From an uncultured Christensenellaceae bacterium (GTDB lineage Bacteria; Bacillota; Clostridia; Christensenellales; Borkfalkiaceae), in contig CAJULO010000005.1 of NCBI GenBank assembly GCA_910586945.1, positions 41,520 to 105,519 of the forward strand: a stretch of 64,000 nucleotides of DNA, read 5' to 3'. Below are positions 50,239 to 59,461 of this stretch, piece after piece. The position numbers and the translations under genes are program-made. Numbering within the stretch: position 1 is the first letter of the stretch; each line of letters opens with the position of its first letter. A model generated the notes under the pieces. That model did no database searches. It saw only the letters and a list, made by a program, of their open reading frames with translations, and was not told the DNA's origin.

Positions 50239-50985
50239 TTATAAAGATAAAACTTCAACACCTTGTTCAGTAATAACAATTGTATTTTCATAATGTGCAG
50301 CTAAACTTCCATCAGTTGTTACAGCTGTCCATCCGTCTTTTAAAATTGTTACATCTCTCTTTCCTGCTACAATCATAGGTTCTATACATAGTACCATACC
50401 TGCTTGTAGACGAATACCTGTTCCTGCTTTTCCAAAGTTTGGTACTGCTGGGTCTTCATGCATCTCTCTACCAATCCCATGTCCAACAAATTCTCGTACG
50501 ACTTGAAACCCATTTTTTTCGACATACTCTTGTATCTTAGCGCCTATATTATTTAAAGGACTTCCTATAAATAACCCATCAATTGCTTGGAAAAAAGATT
50601 CTTTTGTTACTTGAATCAGTTTTTGTGCTTGACTAGTTACTTGCCCTACAGCAAATGTTCGTGCCGCATCGCCATGAAAACCATTTTTATATGCCACTAA
50701 ATCAACACTGATAATATCTCCATTCTGTAAAATTTGCTTACTTGATGGAATACCGTGTACAATACAATGATTAACTGAAGTACAGATACTTGCTGGATAC
50801 CCATGATATCCTAAACAGGACGGGATAGCCCCTTGTGCTTTTATAAATTCATATGCAAGTGTATCTATATCTTTTGTTGTCATTCCTGCTTGAATCTTAT
50901 CTTCTAAATAGAGAAGTGTGTCTCTTGCAATTTGACAACTGCCTCGTAAAAGCTCAATTTCTTGTGCTGTCTTTAAAGTTATCAT
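50239..50985 (-). CDS. map: Methionine aminopeptidase, type I
   Basis: The 248-residue enzyme removes the initiator Met. Metal ligands are in DIISVDLVAYKNGFHGDAART, the catalytic His in VGHGIGREMHEDP, and the Glu in LCIEPMI and YENTIVITE. No N-terminal zinc or SH3 extension. One base separates it from adk. Confidence 0.97.
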   Translation of the reverse strand: MITLKTAQEIELLRGSCQIARDTLLYLEDKIQAGMTTKDIDTLAYEFIKAQGAIPSCLGYHGYPASICTSVNHCIVHGIPSSKQILQNGDIISVDLVAYKNGFHGDAARTFAVGQVTSQAQKLIQVTKESFFQAIDGLFIGSPLNNIGAKIQEYVEKNGFQVVREFVGHGIGREMHEDPAVPNFGKAGTGIRLQAGMVLCIEPMIVAGKRDVTILKDGWTAVTTDGSLAAHYENTIVITEQGVEVLSL

Positions 50986-50986
50986 A

Positions 50987-51619
50987 TTATTCTGCCAATA
51001 CTTTTAATATTTTATCAATTTCTACAAGTACTGCATCTTGTTCTTTATTTCCATCAACAGTATGCAAAATACCCTTTTCTTTATAGAATTGAATCAATGG
51101 TTTTGTTTGTTGACTGTAAACAGCAAAACGCTCTTTTGCTGTTTCCACACTATCATCTTGTCGTTGATATAATACACCATTGCAGTATTGACAGGTTGCT
51201 TTCCCTTGTAAGTACTTTATGTGATGACTCGCCCCACAATCTTTACATACACGACGACCACAGATACGCTCCAAAAGCAAGTCTTCAGAAACTGCAATAT
51301 TGAGGACACAATCCAATTTACAAAAGGCATCAAGTGCCTTTGCTTGCACTATATTCCGCGGAAACCCATCTAAAATAATTCCCTTTCTATTTTGATATAG
51401 AGGCAACGATTCTTTTACTATTGCACAAGTAACTTCATCCGGAACTAATGTTCCCTTTTCAATATAACCTTTTGCAACCTTTCCTATTTCTGTTTCATTT
51501 TTGATATGATACCGAAATACATCCCCTGTAGAAAGATGTGCTAAATCATATTTTTCTGTCAAAATTTTTGCCTGTGTTCCCTTCCCTGCTCCAGGCGCAC
51601 CTAAAAGTAAAATTATCAT
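50987..51619 (-). CDS. adk: Adenylate kinase
   Basis: The 210-residue enzyme has the P-loop LGAPGAGKGTQA, the NMP-binding DGFPRNIVQAKAL, and a LID domain with four Cys (CGRR-VCKDC... CQYC) that bind zinc, as in Gram-positive Adk. It converts AMP and ATP to two ADP. Usual position after secY. Confidence 0.97.
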   Translation of the reverse strand: MIILLLGAPGAGKGTQAKILTEKYDLAHLSTGDVFRYHIKNETEIGKVAKGYIEKGTLVPDEVTCAIVKESLPLYQNRKGIILDGFPRNIVQAKALDAFCKLDCVLNIAVSEDLLLERICGRRVCKDCGASHHIKYLQGKATCQYCNGVLYQRQDDSVETAKERFAVYSQQTKPLIQFYKEKGILHTVDGNKEQDAVLVEIDKILKVLAE

Positions 51620-51637
51620 ATTTTGCCTCTCTATATC

Positions 51638-52984
51638 TTATAAAAATCCTTTATAGGTTTTCATCATAAGCTGTGCTTGTAGTTGTTTTTCAATTTCAAG
51701 TGCCACAGATACTACAATCAAAATACCAGTTGTCGAAAAAGCATTGAGTAGTGGAGTACCATTTTGTGGTAATACATATCCTAAAATCATTGTTGGAATA
51801 AATGCTACAAGCGATAAAAATATTGCACCAAATAATGTGATACGGTTATTTATCTTTTTTAAATATGCTGCCGTTGGACGCCCTGGTCGAATACCTGCAA
51901 TAAAACCGCCATTTTGTTGTATACTTCTAGAAACATCTTCTGGATTAAATTGTATTTGAGAATAGAAAAATGCAAATGCAAAAATTAATAGACATAATAC
52001 AATTACATATAACCAATAGAGTGGACCATTTCCCCCACTAAACCATTCCTGATATGCCTGCGCCGCTCCATTCCATGCTGGCACCATAGACATAATTAAG
52101 TCTGGTAAACTTATTATTGCAAACGCAAAGATAAGCGGCATAACTCCATTTCCGGTTATCTTCATGGGAATGACAGTAGATTGTCCCCCATACATCTTTC
52201 TCCCTTTCAGCTGTTTTGCATATTGCACTGTGATTTTTCTTTCCGCAAGGTCAACCCATGTAATCAATGTGAATAATACAATTGTAACGGCAATAAATAT
52301 AATAACATACCAAATATGCATCATATGGAATCCGTTTGTAAATGCCGATTTAAATTCATTGATGATTGCTAAACCTGCTGTAGAAATAATACCAATGAAG
52401 ATTACCATTGATATTCCATTCCCAACACCATGTTCAGTAATTCTTTCCCCTAACCACATAACAACCATTGCACCGCTTGTATAGATAATTGTCATAAATG
52501 TCCATACTAAAGCTTTTGTCCAACCACTATCTGGTTTTAGAAATAAGAAAATTGTATTTTCTATTGAGTTTGCATCCTGTGCAACACCAAATGCTAAAAT
52601 GATACCTAAGCTCTGTATAATTGCCAAAACTAGAGTTATTATTCTAGTAATGAGTGCAATTTTTTTCTTGCCTTCTTCACCTTGTTTTGAAAGTCTTTCC
52701 AGTGATGGTATACCTACACATAAAAGCTGTATTATAATTGAAGCATTGATATATGGTCCAATTCCTAATGCAAACAATGTTCCTTGTGCAAGTGCTCCCC
52801 CTGTTACTGAGTTCATCAGCTCTAAAAAAGTATTACTTTCTATCGCATTACTAAATACATCGGTATTTATACCAGGAACTGGAACATAACAGCCTATACG
52901 ATAGATGACTAATATGAGTAAAGTAAAAAATATCTTTATTCGAATATCTTTTACTTTAAAAGCTTGTTTTATAGTTGAAAACAT
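51638..52984 (-). CDS. secY: Protein translocase subunit SecY
   Basis: The 448-residue channel protein has ten TM helices. Signatures: GIGPYINASIIIQLL near residues 75-89, the QYAKQLKGRKMYGGQSTVIPMK cytoplasmic loop and the C-terminal FNPEDVSRSIQQNGGFIAGIRPG. It forms the Sec pore with SecE/SecG. Usual position after rplO. Confidence 0.97.
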   Translation of the reverse strand: MFSTIKQAFKVKDIRIKIFFTLLILVIYRIGCYVPVPGINTDVFSNAIESNTFLELMNSVTGGALAQGTLFALGIGPYINASIIIQLLCVGIPSLERLSKQGEEGKKKIALITRIITLVLAIIQSLGIILAFGVAQDANSIENTIFLFLKPDSGWTKALVWTFMTIIYTSGAMVVMWLGERITEHGVGNGISMVIFIGIISTAGLAIINEFKSAFTNGFHMMHIWYVIIFIAVTIVLFTLITWVDLAERKITVQYAKQLKGRKMYGGQSTVIPMKITGNGVMPLIFAFAIISLPDLIMSMVPAWNGAAQAYQEWFSGGNGPLYWLYVIVLCLLIFAFAFFYSQIQFNPEDVSRSIQQNGGFIAGIRPGRPTAAYLKKINNRITLFGAIFLSLVAFIPTMILGYVLPQNGTPLLNAFSTTGILIVVSVALEIEKQLQAQLMMKTYKGFL

Positions 52985-53025
52985 ATGTTCTCCTATTTTA
53001 GCAAAAAATTTTGTCTACCTTAGTA

Positions 53026-53472
53026 CTATATAACTGTAATGCTTCCGCCCGCTTTTTCAATTGCTTCTTGTGCAGTCTTTGAAAATTTAGCTGCCTTTAC
53101 CGTTAATTTTACATTCAATTCGCCACTACCCAAAACTTTTAGCCCTACATTGTTCTTGATTTGTTTTGCTAATGAATGTGCAATAACATAATTATAATCT
53201 ACTTCAGTACCTGCTGGCAAATCTGCTAATCTATTTAAATTTACAATAACATACTCTTTACGGAATCTATTATTAAATCCACGCTTAGGTATTCTTCTAT
53301 GCAGTGGAGTTTGCCCCCCTTCAAATCCAGGACGCACACCGCCTCCAGAGCGAGCCCATTGTCCTTTATGTCCCTTTCCACTTGTCTTACCAAGTCCAGA
53401 GCCAATCCCTCTACCTAAGCGTCTTGCTGGTGTATTTGCACCAATAGCAGGTTGTAATGTATCAATTCTCAT
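53026..53472 (-). CDS. rplO: Ribosomal protein L15
   Basis: The 148-residue protein has the Gly/Arg-rich start RRLGRGIGSGLGKTSGKGHKGQ and the C-terminal LTVKAAKFSKTAQEAIEKAGGS. Late assembly protein of the 50S. GGAG precedes the start; rpmD lies just upstream. Confidence 0.97.
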   Translation of the reverse strand: MRIDTLQPAIGANTPARRLGRGIGSGLGKTSGKGHKGQWARSGGGVRPGFEGGQTPLHRRIPKRGFNNRFRKEYVIVNLNRLADLPAGTEVDYNYVIAHSLAKQIKNNVGLKVLGSGELNVKLTVKAAKFSKTAQEAIEKAGGSITVI

Positions 53473-53483
53473 ACTTTAACTCC

Positions 53484-53663
53484 TTACACCTCTTCAACTT
53501 TCACAAGGTGCGCTACTTTTTTAATTTGACCTTGTATTGCTGGGCTATTTTCGTGCACACGAGATGAGCGTATTTTTTTAAGTCCTAAAGCAGCAACTGC
53601 ACCCTTTTGTGGTTCTGTGCTACCTATTGTACTTTTTATAAGTGTTACTTTAATTTGTGCCAT
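53484..53663 (-). CDS. rpmD: Ribosomal protein L30
   Basis: The 59-residue protein starts MAQIKVTLIKSTIG and contains LGLKKIRSSRVHENSPAIQG, the L30 core. It lies between rpsE and rplO as usual. AGGAGAG lies before the ATG. Confidence 0.95.
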   Translation of the reverse strand: MAQIKVTLIKSTIGSTEPQKGAVAALGLKKIRSSRVHENSPAIQGQIKKVAHLVKVEEV

Positions 53664-53678
53664 TTGTACACTCTCCTT

Positions 53679-54200
53679 TTAGCCTAATATTTCTTGTACA
53701 GACTTGCCGCGAAGCATTGCAACTTCTTCAATTGTTGTTAGTTGTGTTAGTCCTGTAATTGCAGCTTTTACACAGTTTACTGGATTACTTGTTCCGTATG
53801 ATTTTGCTTTGATATCTTTAATACCAACAGCTTCCATAACGGCACGCACTGGTCCACCTGCAATAACCCCTGTACCTTGACTTGCTGGCATAAGTAAAAC
53901 ATTACCTCTACCAAACTTACCATATACCTCGTGTGGAATGGTTGCATTTACAATTGGCACATTTACAAGATTATTTTTTGCTTGTGCAGTTGCTTTTTTA
54001 ATGGCTTCTGGCACTTCATTCGCCTTGCCAGAACCTACACCAACTTTACCATTGCCATCTCCCACAACAACAAGTGCTGAAAAACGCATATTGCGCCCAC
54101 CTTTAACTACCTTTGTTACGCGGTTGACTTGTATTAGTTTTTTAATTAAGCCGTCATTTTCTTCCTGTCTTTTTACAGGTTTTTTATCTTCTCTTGCCAT
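53679..54200 (-). CDS. rpsE: Ribosomal protein S5
   Basis: The 173-residue protein has the double-stranded RNA-binding part VNRVTKVVKGGRNMRFSALV and the fold GRGNVLLMPASQGTGVIAGGPVRAVMEA. It helps decoding accuracy and helicase function of the 30S. Confidence 0.97.
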   Translation of the reverse strand: MAREDKKPVKRQEENDGLIKKLIQVNRVTKVVKGGRNMRFSALVVVGDGNGKVGVGSGKANEVPEAIKKATAQAKNNLVNVPIVNATIPHEVYGKFGRGNVLLMPASQGTGVIAGGPVRAVMEAVGIKDIKAKSYGTSNPVNCVKAAITGLTQLTTIEEVAMLRGKSVQEILG

Positions 54201-54212
54201 AATTATATTCTC

Positions 54213-54581
54213 CTAAAATTTAAGTCCAGCTTCTCTAGCGCCATCGGCAACACCTTTCACACGACCTGTATAAATATATCCGCCTCTATCGAAGACAACT
54301 GTTTCTATACCAGCCTTTATCGCCTTTTTCGCCACCGCTTCGCCCACCACTTTTGCCGCTTCTGTCTTGTTGAGATTTTCCACTTTCTTTTTTATATCCT
54401 TCTCCATTGTAGAAGCTGACACAAGCGTTACACCTTTTATATCGTCTATCACTTGCACATAAATATGATTTAAACTTCTAAATACATTCAGTCTTGGTCT
54501 TTCTGCTGTACCTGAAATTTTTTTACGAACCCGTGCGTGACGCATTAATCTATCTGCATTTTTGTCAGTTTTTGTAATCAT
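54213..54581 (-). CDS. rplR: Ribosomal protein L18
   Basis: The 122-residue protein has RHARVRKKISGTAERPRLNVFRS and the C-terminal FDRGGYIYTGRVKGVADGAREAGL. It binds 5S rRNA with L5. Confidence 0.97.
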   Translation of the reverse strand: MITKTDKNADRLMRHARVRKKISGTAERPRLNVFRSLNHIYVQVIDDIKGVTLVSASTMEKDIKKKVENLNKTEAAKVVGEAVAKKAIKAGIETVVFDRGGYIYTGRVKGVADGAREAGLKF

Positions 54582-54593
54582 CTTTCACGCTCC

Positions 54594-55133
54594 TTATTTA
54601 CCTGCTGTTTTGCCTTCTTTGCGTTCAATTACTTCATCTTTATAGCGTATACCATACCCATGGTAAGGTTCTGGTTTTCTTATAGAGCGAATATTTGCCG
54701 CAATTTGACCAACTTTTACCTTATCTATTCCGGACACAGCTATTTCCGTCTGTGCTGGACAATCAAGTTTAATGCCTTCAACTTCTGCAAATTCTACGGG
54801 ATGAGAATAGCCTACATTCAATACGATTTTATTCCCTTGTTTTTGTACTTTGTAACCAACGCCGTTGATTACAAGTGTCTTCGTAAATCCTGTTGTTACG
54901 CCTGTAATCATGTTGTTTAAAAGAGCTCTATAAAGACCATGTTTAGCACGCAATTCTTTACTATCATTTGCTCTTGTTAAAGTTGCCACACCATTTTCAA
55001 TTTGTACTGTAATACGCATATCTATAGGTTGTGTCAATGTTCCTTTTGGACCTTTAACTGTTAAAACAGCATTGTTTACCTCTACGGACACGCCCGCAGG
55101 AATGCTTATAGGCGCTCTTCCTACTCTTGACAT
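54594..55133 (-). CDS. rplF: Ribosomal protein L6
   Basis: The start at 55133 (MSRVGRAPISIPAGV) has AAGGAGGAAG before it; the longer frame to 55175 overlaps rpsH without support. 179 residues, ending with the L6 signature IRSIRKPEPYHGYGIRYKDEVI. It lies near the factor-binding site of the 50S. Confidence 0.97.
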   Translation of the reverse strand: MSRVGRAPISIPAGVSVEVNNAVLTVKGPKGTLTQPIDMRITVQIENGVATLTRANDSKELRAKHGLYRALLNNMITGVTTGFTKTLVINGVGYKVQKQGNKIVLNVGYSHPVEFAEVEGIKLDCPAQTEIAVSGIDKVKVGQIAANIRSIRKPEPYHGYGIRYKDEVIERKEGKTAGK

Positions 55134-55143
55134 AGCTTCCTCC

Positions 55144-55536
55144 TTACCAGATAAAGCATAGAACTTCGCCGCCAACGCCCGCTGTTCTAGCCTGTTTATC
55201 TGTCATTATTCCTTTTGGTGTAGACAAAATAGCTGTCCCCAATCCGCCAAGCACTTTTGGCATATCGTCTTTTCCAGTATAATGTCTTAGACCTGGTTTG
55301 CTTATCTTTTTAAGGCCAGTGATTACTGACTTATTGCCTTGTGCATATTTTAATGTGATTTTGATTGTGCTAAAAACCCCATTTTCTGTAATATCTACTG
55401 CAGAAATATATCCTTCATCCAATAGAATTTGTGCAATCGCCTTTTTCATTTTTGATGCGGGAATCTCCACTTGTTCGTGCTTAGCAGTAAGGGCATTACG
55501 AATTCTTGTTAACATATCTGCAATTGGATCTGTCAT
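55144..55536 (-). CDS. rpsH: Ribosomal protein S8
   Basis: The 130-residue protein opens DPIADMLTRIRNAL and ends GVGGEVLCFIW, typical of S8. It binds helix 21 of 16S rRNA and in many bacteria represses the spc operon translationally. Confidence 0.97.
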   Translation of the reverse strand: MTDPIADMLTRIRNALTAKHEQVEIPASKMKKAIAQILLDEGYISAVDITENGVFSTIKITLKYAQGNKSVITGLKKISKPGLRHYTGKDDMPKVLGGLGTAILSTPKGIMTDKQARTAGVGGEVLCFIW

Positions 55537-55550
55537 TCTTTATTCCTCCT

Positions 55551-55736
55551 TTACCAACTAGCCTTTTTAACACCAGGTATTTGACCTTTATATGCTAAAT
55601 TGCGGAAACAAATACGACAAATTCCATATTTACGCAATACTGCATGTGGTCTACCACAAATACTGCATCTTGTATATGCACGAGTTGAAAATTTTGGTGT
55701 TCTTTGCTGTTTATTTATCATTGATTTTTTTGCCAT
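55551..55736 (-). CDS. rpsN: Ribosomal protein S14, zinc type
   Basis: The 61-residue short form has CSIC...CRIC zinc ligands and ends LAYKGQIPGVKKASW. This is the C+ S14 used by Gram-positives under zinc-replete conditions. Confidence 0.97.
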   Translation of the reverse strand: MAKKSMINKQQRTPKFSTRAYTRCSICGRPHAVLRKYGICRICFRNLAYKGQIPGVKKASW

Positions 55737-55749
55737 ACTTTATTCTCCT

Positions 55750-56331
55750 CTACTTTTTAAAGGGTACGCCCATAGCTTGTAAAAGTTCTCGTGCTTCTTC
55801 ATCTGTTTTAGCAGTGGTTACAAAACAGATATCAAACCCTCTAATTTTTTCCACTTGGTCATATGAAATTTCTGGAAAGATAAGTTGTTCTTTAATACCT
55901 AATGTGTAATTTCCTCTACCATCAAATGCTTTATTGGAAACCCCACGAAAATCTCTCATTCGAGGAAGGGCAATAGATATCAATTTATCAAAAAATTCAT
56001 ACATGCGTTGGTCACGCAGAGTAACCTTCATACCAATTGTCATACCTTCACGCACTTTGAAGTTTGCAACTGATTTTTTTGCTTTGCAAAGCACTGGTTT
56101 TTGTCCAGAGATAATTTTTAGCTCATCATGTGCTTGTTGTACACTTTTTGCATTATCTTTAATATCTCCCAAGCCTGAATTGATGACAATTTTTACAAGT
56201 TTTGGTACTTGATTTACATTTGTATAATTGAATTTTTTTATAAGATAAGGAACAACTTCCTTTTCATATGATTCCTTAACTCTGCTTTTATAAACTTTTT
56301 CAATAGGTGCTGTTTTTTTACTTGCTACCAT
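55750..56331 (-). CDS. rplE: Ribosomal protein L5
   Basis: The 193-residue protein carries VPKLVKIVINSGLGD, the loop MRDFRGVSNKAFDGRGNYTLGIKEQ, and FVTTAKTDEEARELL. It binds 5S rRNA in the central protuberance. The N-terminus is about 13 residues longer than the usual form. Confidence 0.97.
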   Translation of the reverse strand: MVASKKTAPIEKVYKSRVKESYEKEVVPYLIKKFNYTNVNQVPKLVKIVINSGLGDIKDNAKSVQQAHDELKIISGQKPVLCKAKKSVANFKVREGMTIGMKVTLRDQRMYEFFDKLISIALPRMRDFRGVSNKAFDGRGNYTLGIKEQLIFPEISYDQVEKIRGFDICFVTTAKTDEEARELLQAMGVPFKK

Positions 56332-56347
56332 TTGGAATCACCTCTTT

Positions 56348-56767
56348 TTAATTCTCTTCCTCAGCTTTAGTGCGGCGTTTTCTTTCACGCTTTTTAGGTG
56401 CTTGTTCAACAACTGTTGCACTTGCTTTTGAGGATTTTGTATATTTTTTATCTAGACCTGCCCCACATTTACGACAAACTCTAATTTTTTTATTTTCGCC
56501 ATTTTCTTGTACAAATGTATATTTTATGCGACTTGCTTTTTGACAAGAATCACAAAACACAAGTACATTTGAAGCATCAATCAACCCTTCTTTACTGAGA
56601 ATGGTAGAAGGTTCATTTGCATTTCTTGCCTTTTTATGTTTTTTTTGTATATTTATGCCTTCAACTGCAATTTTACCTTGTTTAGGAGCAGTGGCAATAA
56701 CTTTACCTGTTTTACCTTTATCTTTTCCTGTGAGGACAAGAACGGTATCATTCAATTTCACTTTCAT
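56348..56767 (-). CDS. rplX: Ribosomal protein L24 (zinc-binding form, extended tail)
   Basis: The 139-residue protein begins with a KOW motif (VLVLTGKDKGKTGKVIA). The middle has CDSC and CRKC pairs (C+ form, as in Thermus). About 30 Lys/Arg/Glu-rich residues (KKRERKRRTKAEEE) extend the C-terminus past the usual 105. It is one of the assembly initiators of the 50S. Confidence 0.95.
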   Translation of the reverse strand: MKVKLNDTVLVLTGKDKGKTGKVIATAPKQGKIAVEGINIQKKHKKARNANEPSTILSKEGLIDASNVLVFCDSCQKASRIKYTFVQENGENKKIRVCRKCGAGLDKKYTKSSKASATVVEQAPKKRERKRRTKAEEEN

Positions 56768-56781
56768 TTACATTGTCCTCC

Positions 56782-57150
56782 TTAAAGTACTTCTGGAGCC
56801 AAAGAGATTATACGCATGTATTCTTTATCTCTCAATTCACGAGCAATAGGTCCAAATATACGCGTACCTTTTGGCTGTTTATTATTATCAATAATTACAG
56901 CGGCATTATCGTCAAAGCGAATGTATGTTCCATCAACACGGCGAATTCCTTTATTGGTGCGTACAATAACTGCCTTAACTACTTCACCTTTTTTCACTGA
57001 ACCATTTGGTGTAGCTGTTTTTACACTTGCAATTATAACATCTCCAATATTACCACTTTTGCGGAAAGAACCACCCAATACACGGATACACATAAGCTCT
57101 TTTGCACCAGAGTTATCTGCTGCTTTTAACCTTGTTTGTGGTTGTATCAT
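56782..57150 (-). CDS. rplN: Ribosomal protein L14
   Basis: The 122-residue protein starts MIQPQTRLKAADNSGAKEL and contains RIFGPIARELRDKEYMRIISLAPEVL at the end. It bridges to the 30S subunit. Start preceded by AAGGAGTA. Confidence 0.97.
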   Translation of the reverse strand: MIQPQTRLKAADNSGAKELMCIRVLGGSFRKSGNIGDVIIASVKTATPNGSVKKGEVVKAVIVRTNKGIRRVDGTYIRFDDNAAVIIDNNKQPKGTRIFGPIARELRDKEYMRIISLAPEVL

Positions 57151-57171
57151 AATTGGTTACTCCTTCTATTC

Positions 57172-57426
57172 TTACTTCGCTTTTTCAACAATTTCAGCAA
57201 TACGCCAACATTTGTCTTTGCTTAATTTTCTTGTTTCTACAATACGCACTTTATCTCCAATGGCACAACTATTGTCTTCGTCATGTGCTTTAATGCGTTT
57301 TGTATTTGTTATTGTCTTTTTATAGAGTGGATGTTTCTTTTTTTCAACAATGGCAACAACCACTGTCTTATCCATTTTATCAGATACAACAAGTCCTACT
57401 CTTTCTTTTCTTAAATTCCTTTCCAT
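57172..57426 (-). CDS. rpsQ: Ribosomal protein S17
   Basis: The 84-residue OB-fold protein has RKERVGLVVSDKMDKTVVVAI, the loop HDEDNSCAIGDKVRIVETRKLSKDK and a short tail. It binds the 5' domain of 16S rRNA. Confidence 0.97.
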   Translation of the reverse strand: MERNLRKERVGLVVSDKMDKTVVVAIVEKKKHPLYKKTITNTKRIKAHDEDNSCAIGDKVRIVETRKLSKDKCWRIAEIVEKAK

Positions 57427-57442
57427 GACTTGTACCTACCTT

Positions 57443-57643
57443 TTAACCCTTTGCCTTTATTTGTCTTTCACGAATAATGGTATTCACTCTTGCAATATCT
57501 TTCTTGCAACGCACTATGGACATCGGATTTTCTAGTTGACCAGAAGCATGACGAAAGCGTAAATTAAATAATTCTGTTTTCAATTCACCCAACTTATTTG
57601 AAAGTTCTGCATCAGTCATTGCATGAATTTCACTGCTACGCAT
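57443..57643 (-). CDS. rpmC: Ribosomal protein L29
   Basis: The start at 57643 (MRSSEIHAMTDAEL) is chosen by GGAGGGG upstream; the frame extends to 57682 inside rplP. 66 residues with ELFNLRFRHASGQLENPMSI and IARVNTIIRERQ. It overlaps the rplP stop by 8 bases. Confidence 0.95.
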   Translation of the reverse strand: MRSSEIHAMTDAELSNKLGELKTELFNLRFRHASGQLENPMSIVRCKKDIARVNTIIRERQIKAKG

Positions 57644-58106
57644 GTTCAACCCCTCCTTCAAGTACATTTTCAACCACTGCACCTGTTACTGGATTTGGCT
57701 GTCCTTTAAGCATAAATTTTACTTTTACTGGCAACTTATGTCCCGCTAGACGGAACGCCTCTCTCGCAACCTCTTCAGCAACACCTGACATTTCAAACAT
57801 AACGCGACCAGCTTTTACTTCTGCCACCCAGTATTCAACTGCCCCTTTACCTGAACCCATTCTTGATTCTGCAGGGTGTTTTGTAATTGGTTTATGTGGA
57901 AATATATCAATCCAAACTTTACCGCCTCTTTTAATGAATCTTGTCATAGCAATACGTGCAGCTTCAATTTGACGAGAGGTAATTCTTGCAGGAGTAGCTG
58001 CTACAAGACCATATTGTCCGTATGCCACTTGATCTCCTTTATGTGCCTGTCCTTTAATCTTTCCACGATGTTGTTTTCTTCTTTTAACTCTTTTAGGAAT
58101 CAACAT
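57636..58106 (-). CDS. rplP: Ribosomal protein L16
   Basis: The 156-residue protein begins MLIPKRVKRRKQHRGK, contains GGKVWIDIFPHKPITKHPAESRMGSGKGAVEYWV, and is about 12 residues longer at the C-terminus than the usual 144. It organises the A-site tRNA elbow region. Confidence 0.96.
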   Translation of the reverse strand: MLIPKRVKRRKQHRGKIKGQAHKGDQVAYGQYGLVAATPARITSRQIEAARIAMTRFIKRGGKVWIDIFPHKPITKHPAESRMGSGKGAVEYWVAEVKAGRVMFEMSGVAEEVAREAFRLAGHKLPVKVKFMLKGQPNPVTGAVVENVLEGGVEHA

Positions 58107-58107
58107 A

Positions 58108-58767
58108 TTACTCGTTTCCTCCTTCCTTTACTTTACCTTGCAACACTTCACCTTTGTAAATCCAAACCTTTACGCCAATGATACCAAATGTTGTATGTGC
58201 TTCCGCAAAGCCATAGTCAATATCAGCACGAAGTGTTTGCAATGGGATTGACCCTTCATGGTATTGCTCGCTTCTAGCAATTTCTGCCCCATCGAGACGA
58301 CCACTCACCATCATTTTTACGCCCTTCACTCCACTGCGCATTGCTCTGCCAATCGCTTGCTTCATTGTTCTGCGGAATGAACTTCTCTTTTCAAGTTGTA
58401 ACGCAACACTTTCCGCTACAAGTTGTGCATCAGAATCCACTTTTTTTACTTCAGTAATATTTAATATTATGACTTTGCCTTTTGCCAATTTCACTAAATC
58501 AGATTTAATGACTTCTATCTCTGCTCCTGCCTTACCAATCAAAACCCCTGGTTTACCAGTAAATACAGTTACTGTAATTCTATTTGCTGCACGCTCAATG
58601 GTAATTTTACTAATTGCCGCAGCATAATATTTGTTCTTTATGAATTTTCTAATTTCATAATCTTCTTTAATATTTTTGCCGAAATCTTTTTTATCAGCAT
58701 ACCATGTAGTATCCCAATCTTTAATAATTCCGACGCGTAGACCATGCGGATTAACTTTTTGTCCCAT
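58108..58767 (-). CDS. rpsC: Ribosomal protein S3
   Basis: The 219-residue protein starts MGQKVNPHGLRVGIIKDWDT, has the KH loop GKPGVLIGKAGAEIE and the C-terminal GARSEQYHEG-like ARSEQYHEGSIPLQTLRADIDYGF. It lines the mRNA entry. Its start touches the rplV stop. Confidence 0.97.
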   Translation of the reverse strand: MGQKVNPHGLRVGIIKDWDTTWYADKKDFGKNIKEDYEIRKFIKNKYYAAAISKITIERAANRITVTVFTGKPGVLIGKAGAEIEVIKSDLVKLAKGKVIILNITEVKKVDSDAQLVAESVALQLEKRSSFRRTMKQAIGRAMRSGVKGVKMMVSGRLDGAEIARSEQYHEGSIPLQTLRADIDYGFAEAHTTFGIIGVKVWIYKGEVLQGKVKEGGNE

Positions 58768-59159
58768 TAGTTGCTCTCCTTCTTATCAAGAATAACTGTT
58801 ATATGGCTTGTTCTTTTTAAAATTGCATGTGCTCTACCCTTGCTTACAGGTTGCATTCTCTTTAAAGATGGACCTTGATCGACAAAAGCTTCGCTAACGA
58901 ATAACTCATCTCTATGCATACCCATGTTATGTTCTGCGTTTGCTGTTGCGGACTTTAACACTTTTAGAACAGGTTCTGATGAAATTATTGTTGCATATTC
59001 TAAAATCGCCTGTGCTTCTTGTACACTTTTACCTCTAATAAGGGCAAGTGTACGGCGTACTTTATATGGTGACATTCTAATATGTCTTGCCGTTGCATAA
59101 GGACGGCGGTCTTTATTTTCTGCTATTCTTTTTGTTTTTTCACGCGTATTTGTAGCCAT
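58767..59159 (-). CDS. rplV: Ribosomal protein L22
   Basis: The 130-residue protein has ATARHIRMSPYKVRRTLALIRGKSVQEA and the exit-tunnel hairpin MQPVSKGRAHAILKRTSHITVIL. An N-terminal extension of about 16 charged residues precedes the core. Confidence 0.97.
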   Translation of the reverse strand: MATNTREKTKRIAENKDRRPYATARHIRMSPYKVRRTLALIRGKSVQEAQAILEYATIISSEPVLKVLKSATANAEHNMGMHRDELFVSEAFVDQGPSLKRMQPVSKGRAHAILKRTSHITVILDKKESN

Positions 59160-59170
59160 TTTGCCCCTCC

Positions 59171-59446
59171 TTATTTTTTCGTTGTTTTTCCGCCCGCATG
59201 ACCTTTAAAGGTTCTAGTTGGCGCAAATTCACCCAATTTGCAACCTACCATATCTTCGGTGATATACACTGGAACATGTTTTTTACCATCATGTACTGCA
59301 ATTGTATGTCCAACCATTTGTGGAAAGATTGTAGACGCACGAGACCATGTTTTTAAGATTTTCTTTTCATTTGCCGTATTGAGCGCCTCAATTCTTTGCA
59401 TAAGACGAGGCTCAACATAAGGCCCTTTTTTAACACTTCTGCTCAT
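59171..59446 (-). CDS. rpsS: Ribosomal protein S19
   Basis: The 91-residue protein opens MSRSVKKGPYVEPRLMQRI and contains IFPQMVGHTIAVHDGKKHVPVYITEDMVG and FAPTRTFKGH. It sits in the 30S head near the B1 bridge. Confidence 0.97.
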   Translation of the reverse strand: MSRSVKKGPYVEPRLMQRIEALNTANEKKILKTWSRASTIFPQMVGHTIAVHDGKKHVPVYITEDMVGCKLGEFAPTRTFKGHAGGKTTKK

Positions 59447-59461
59447 AGTAATGCACTCCTT

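Noticed and set aside
57636..57643. Possible frameshift between rplP and rpmC
   Set aside because: Both proteins are complete; the 8-base overlap is a normal coupled junction with a ribosome site for rpmC.
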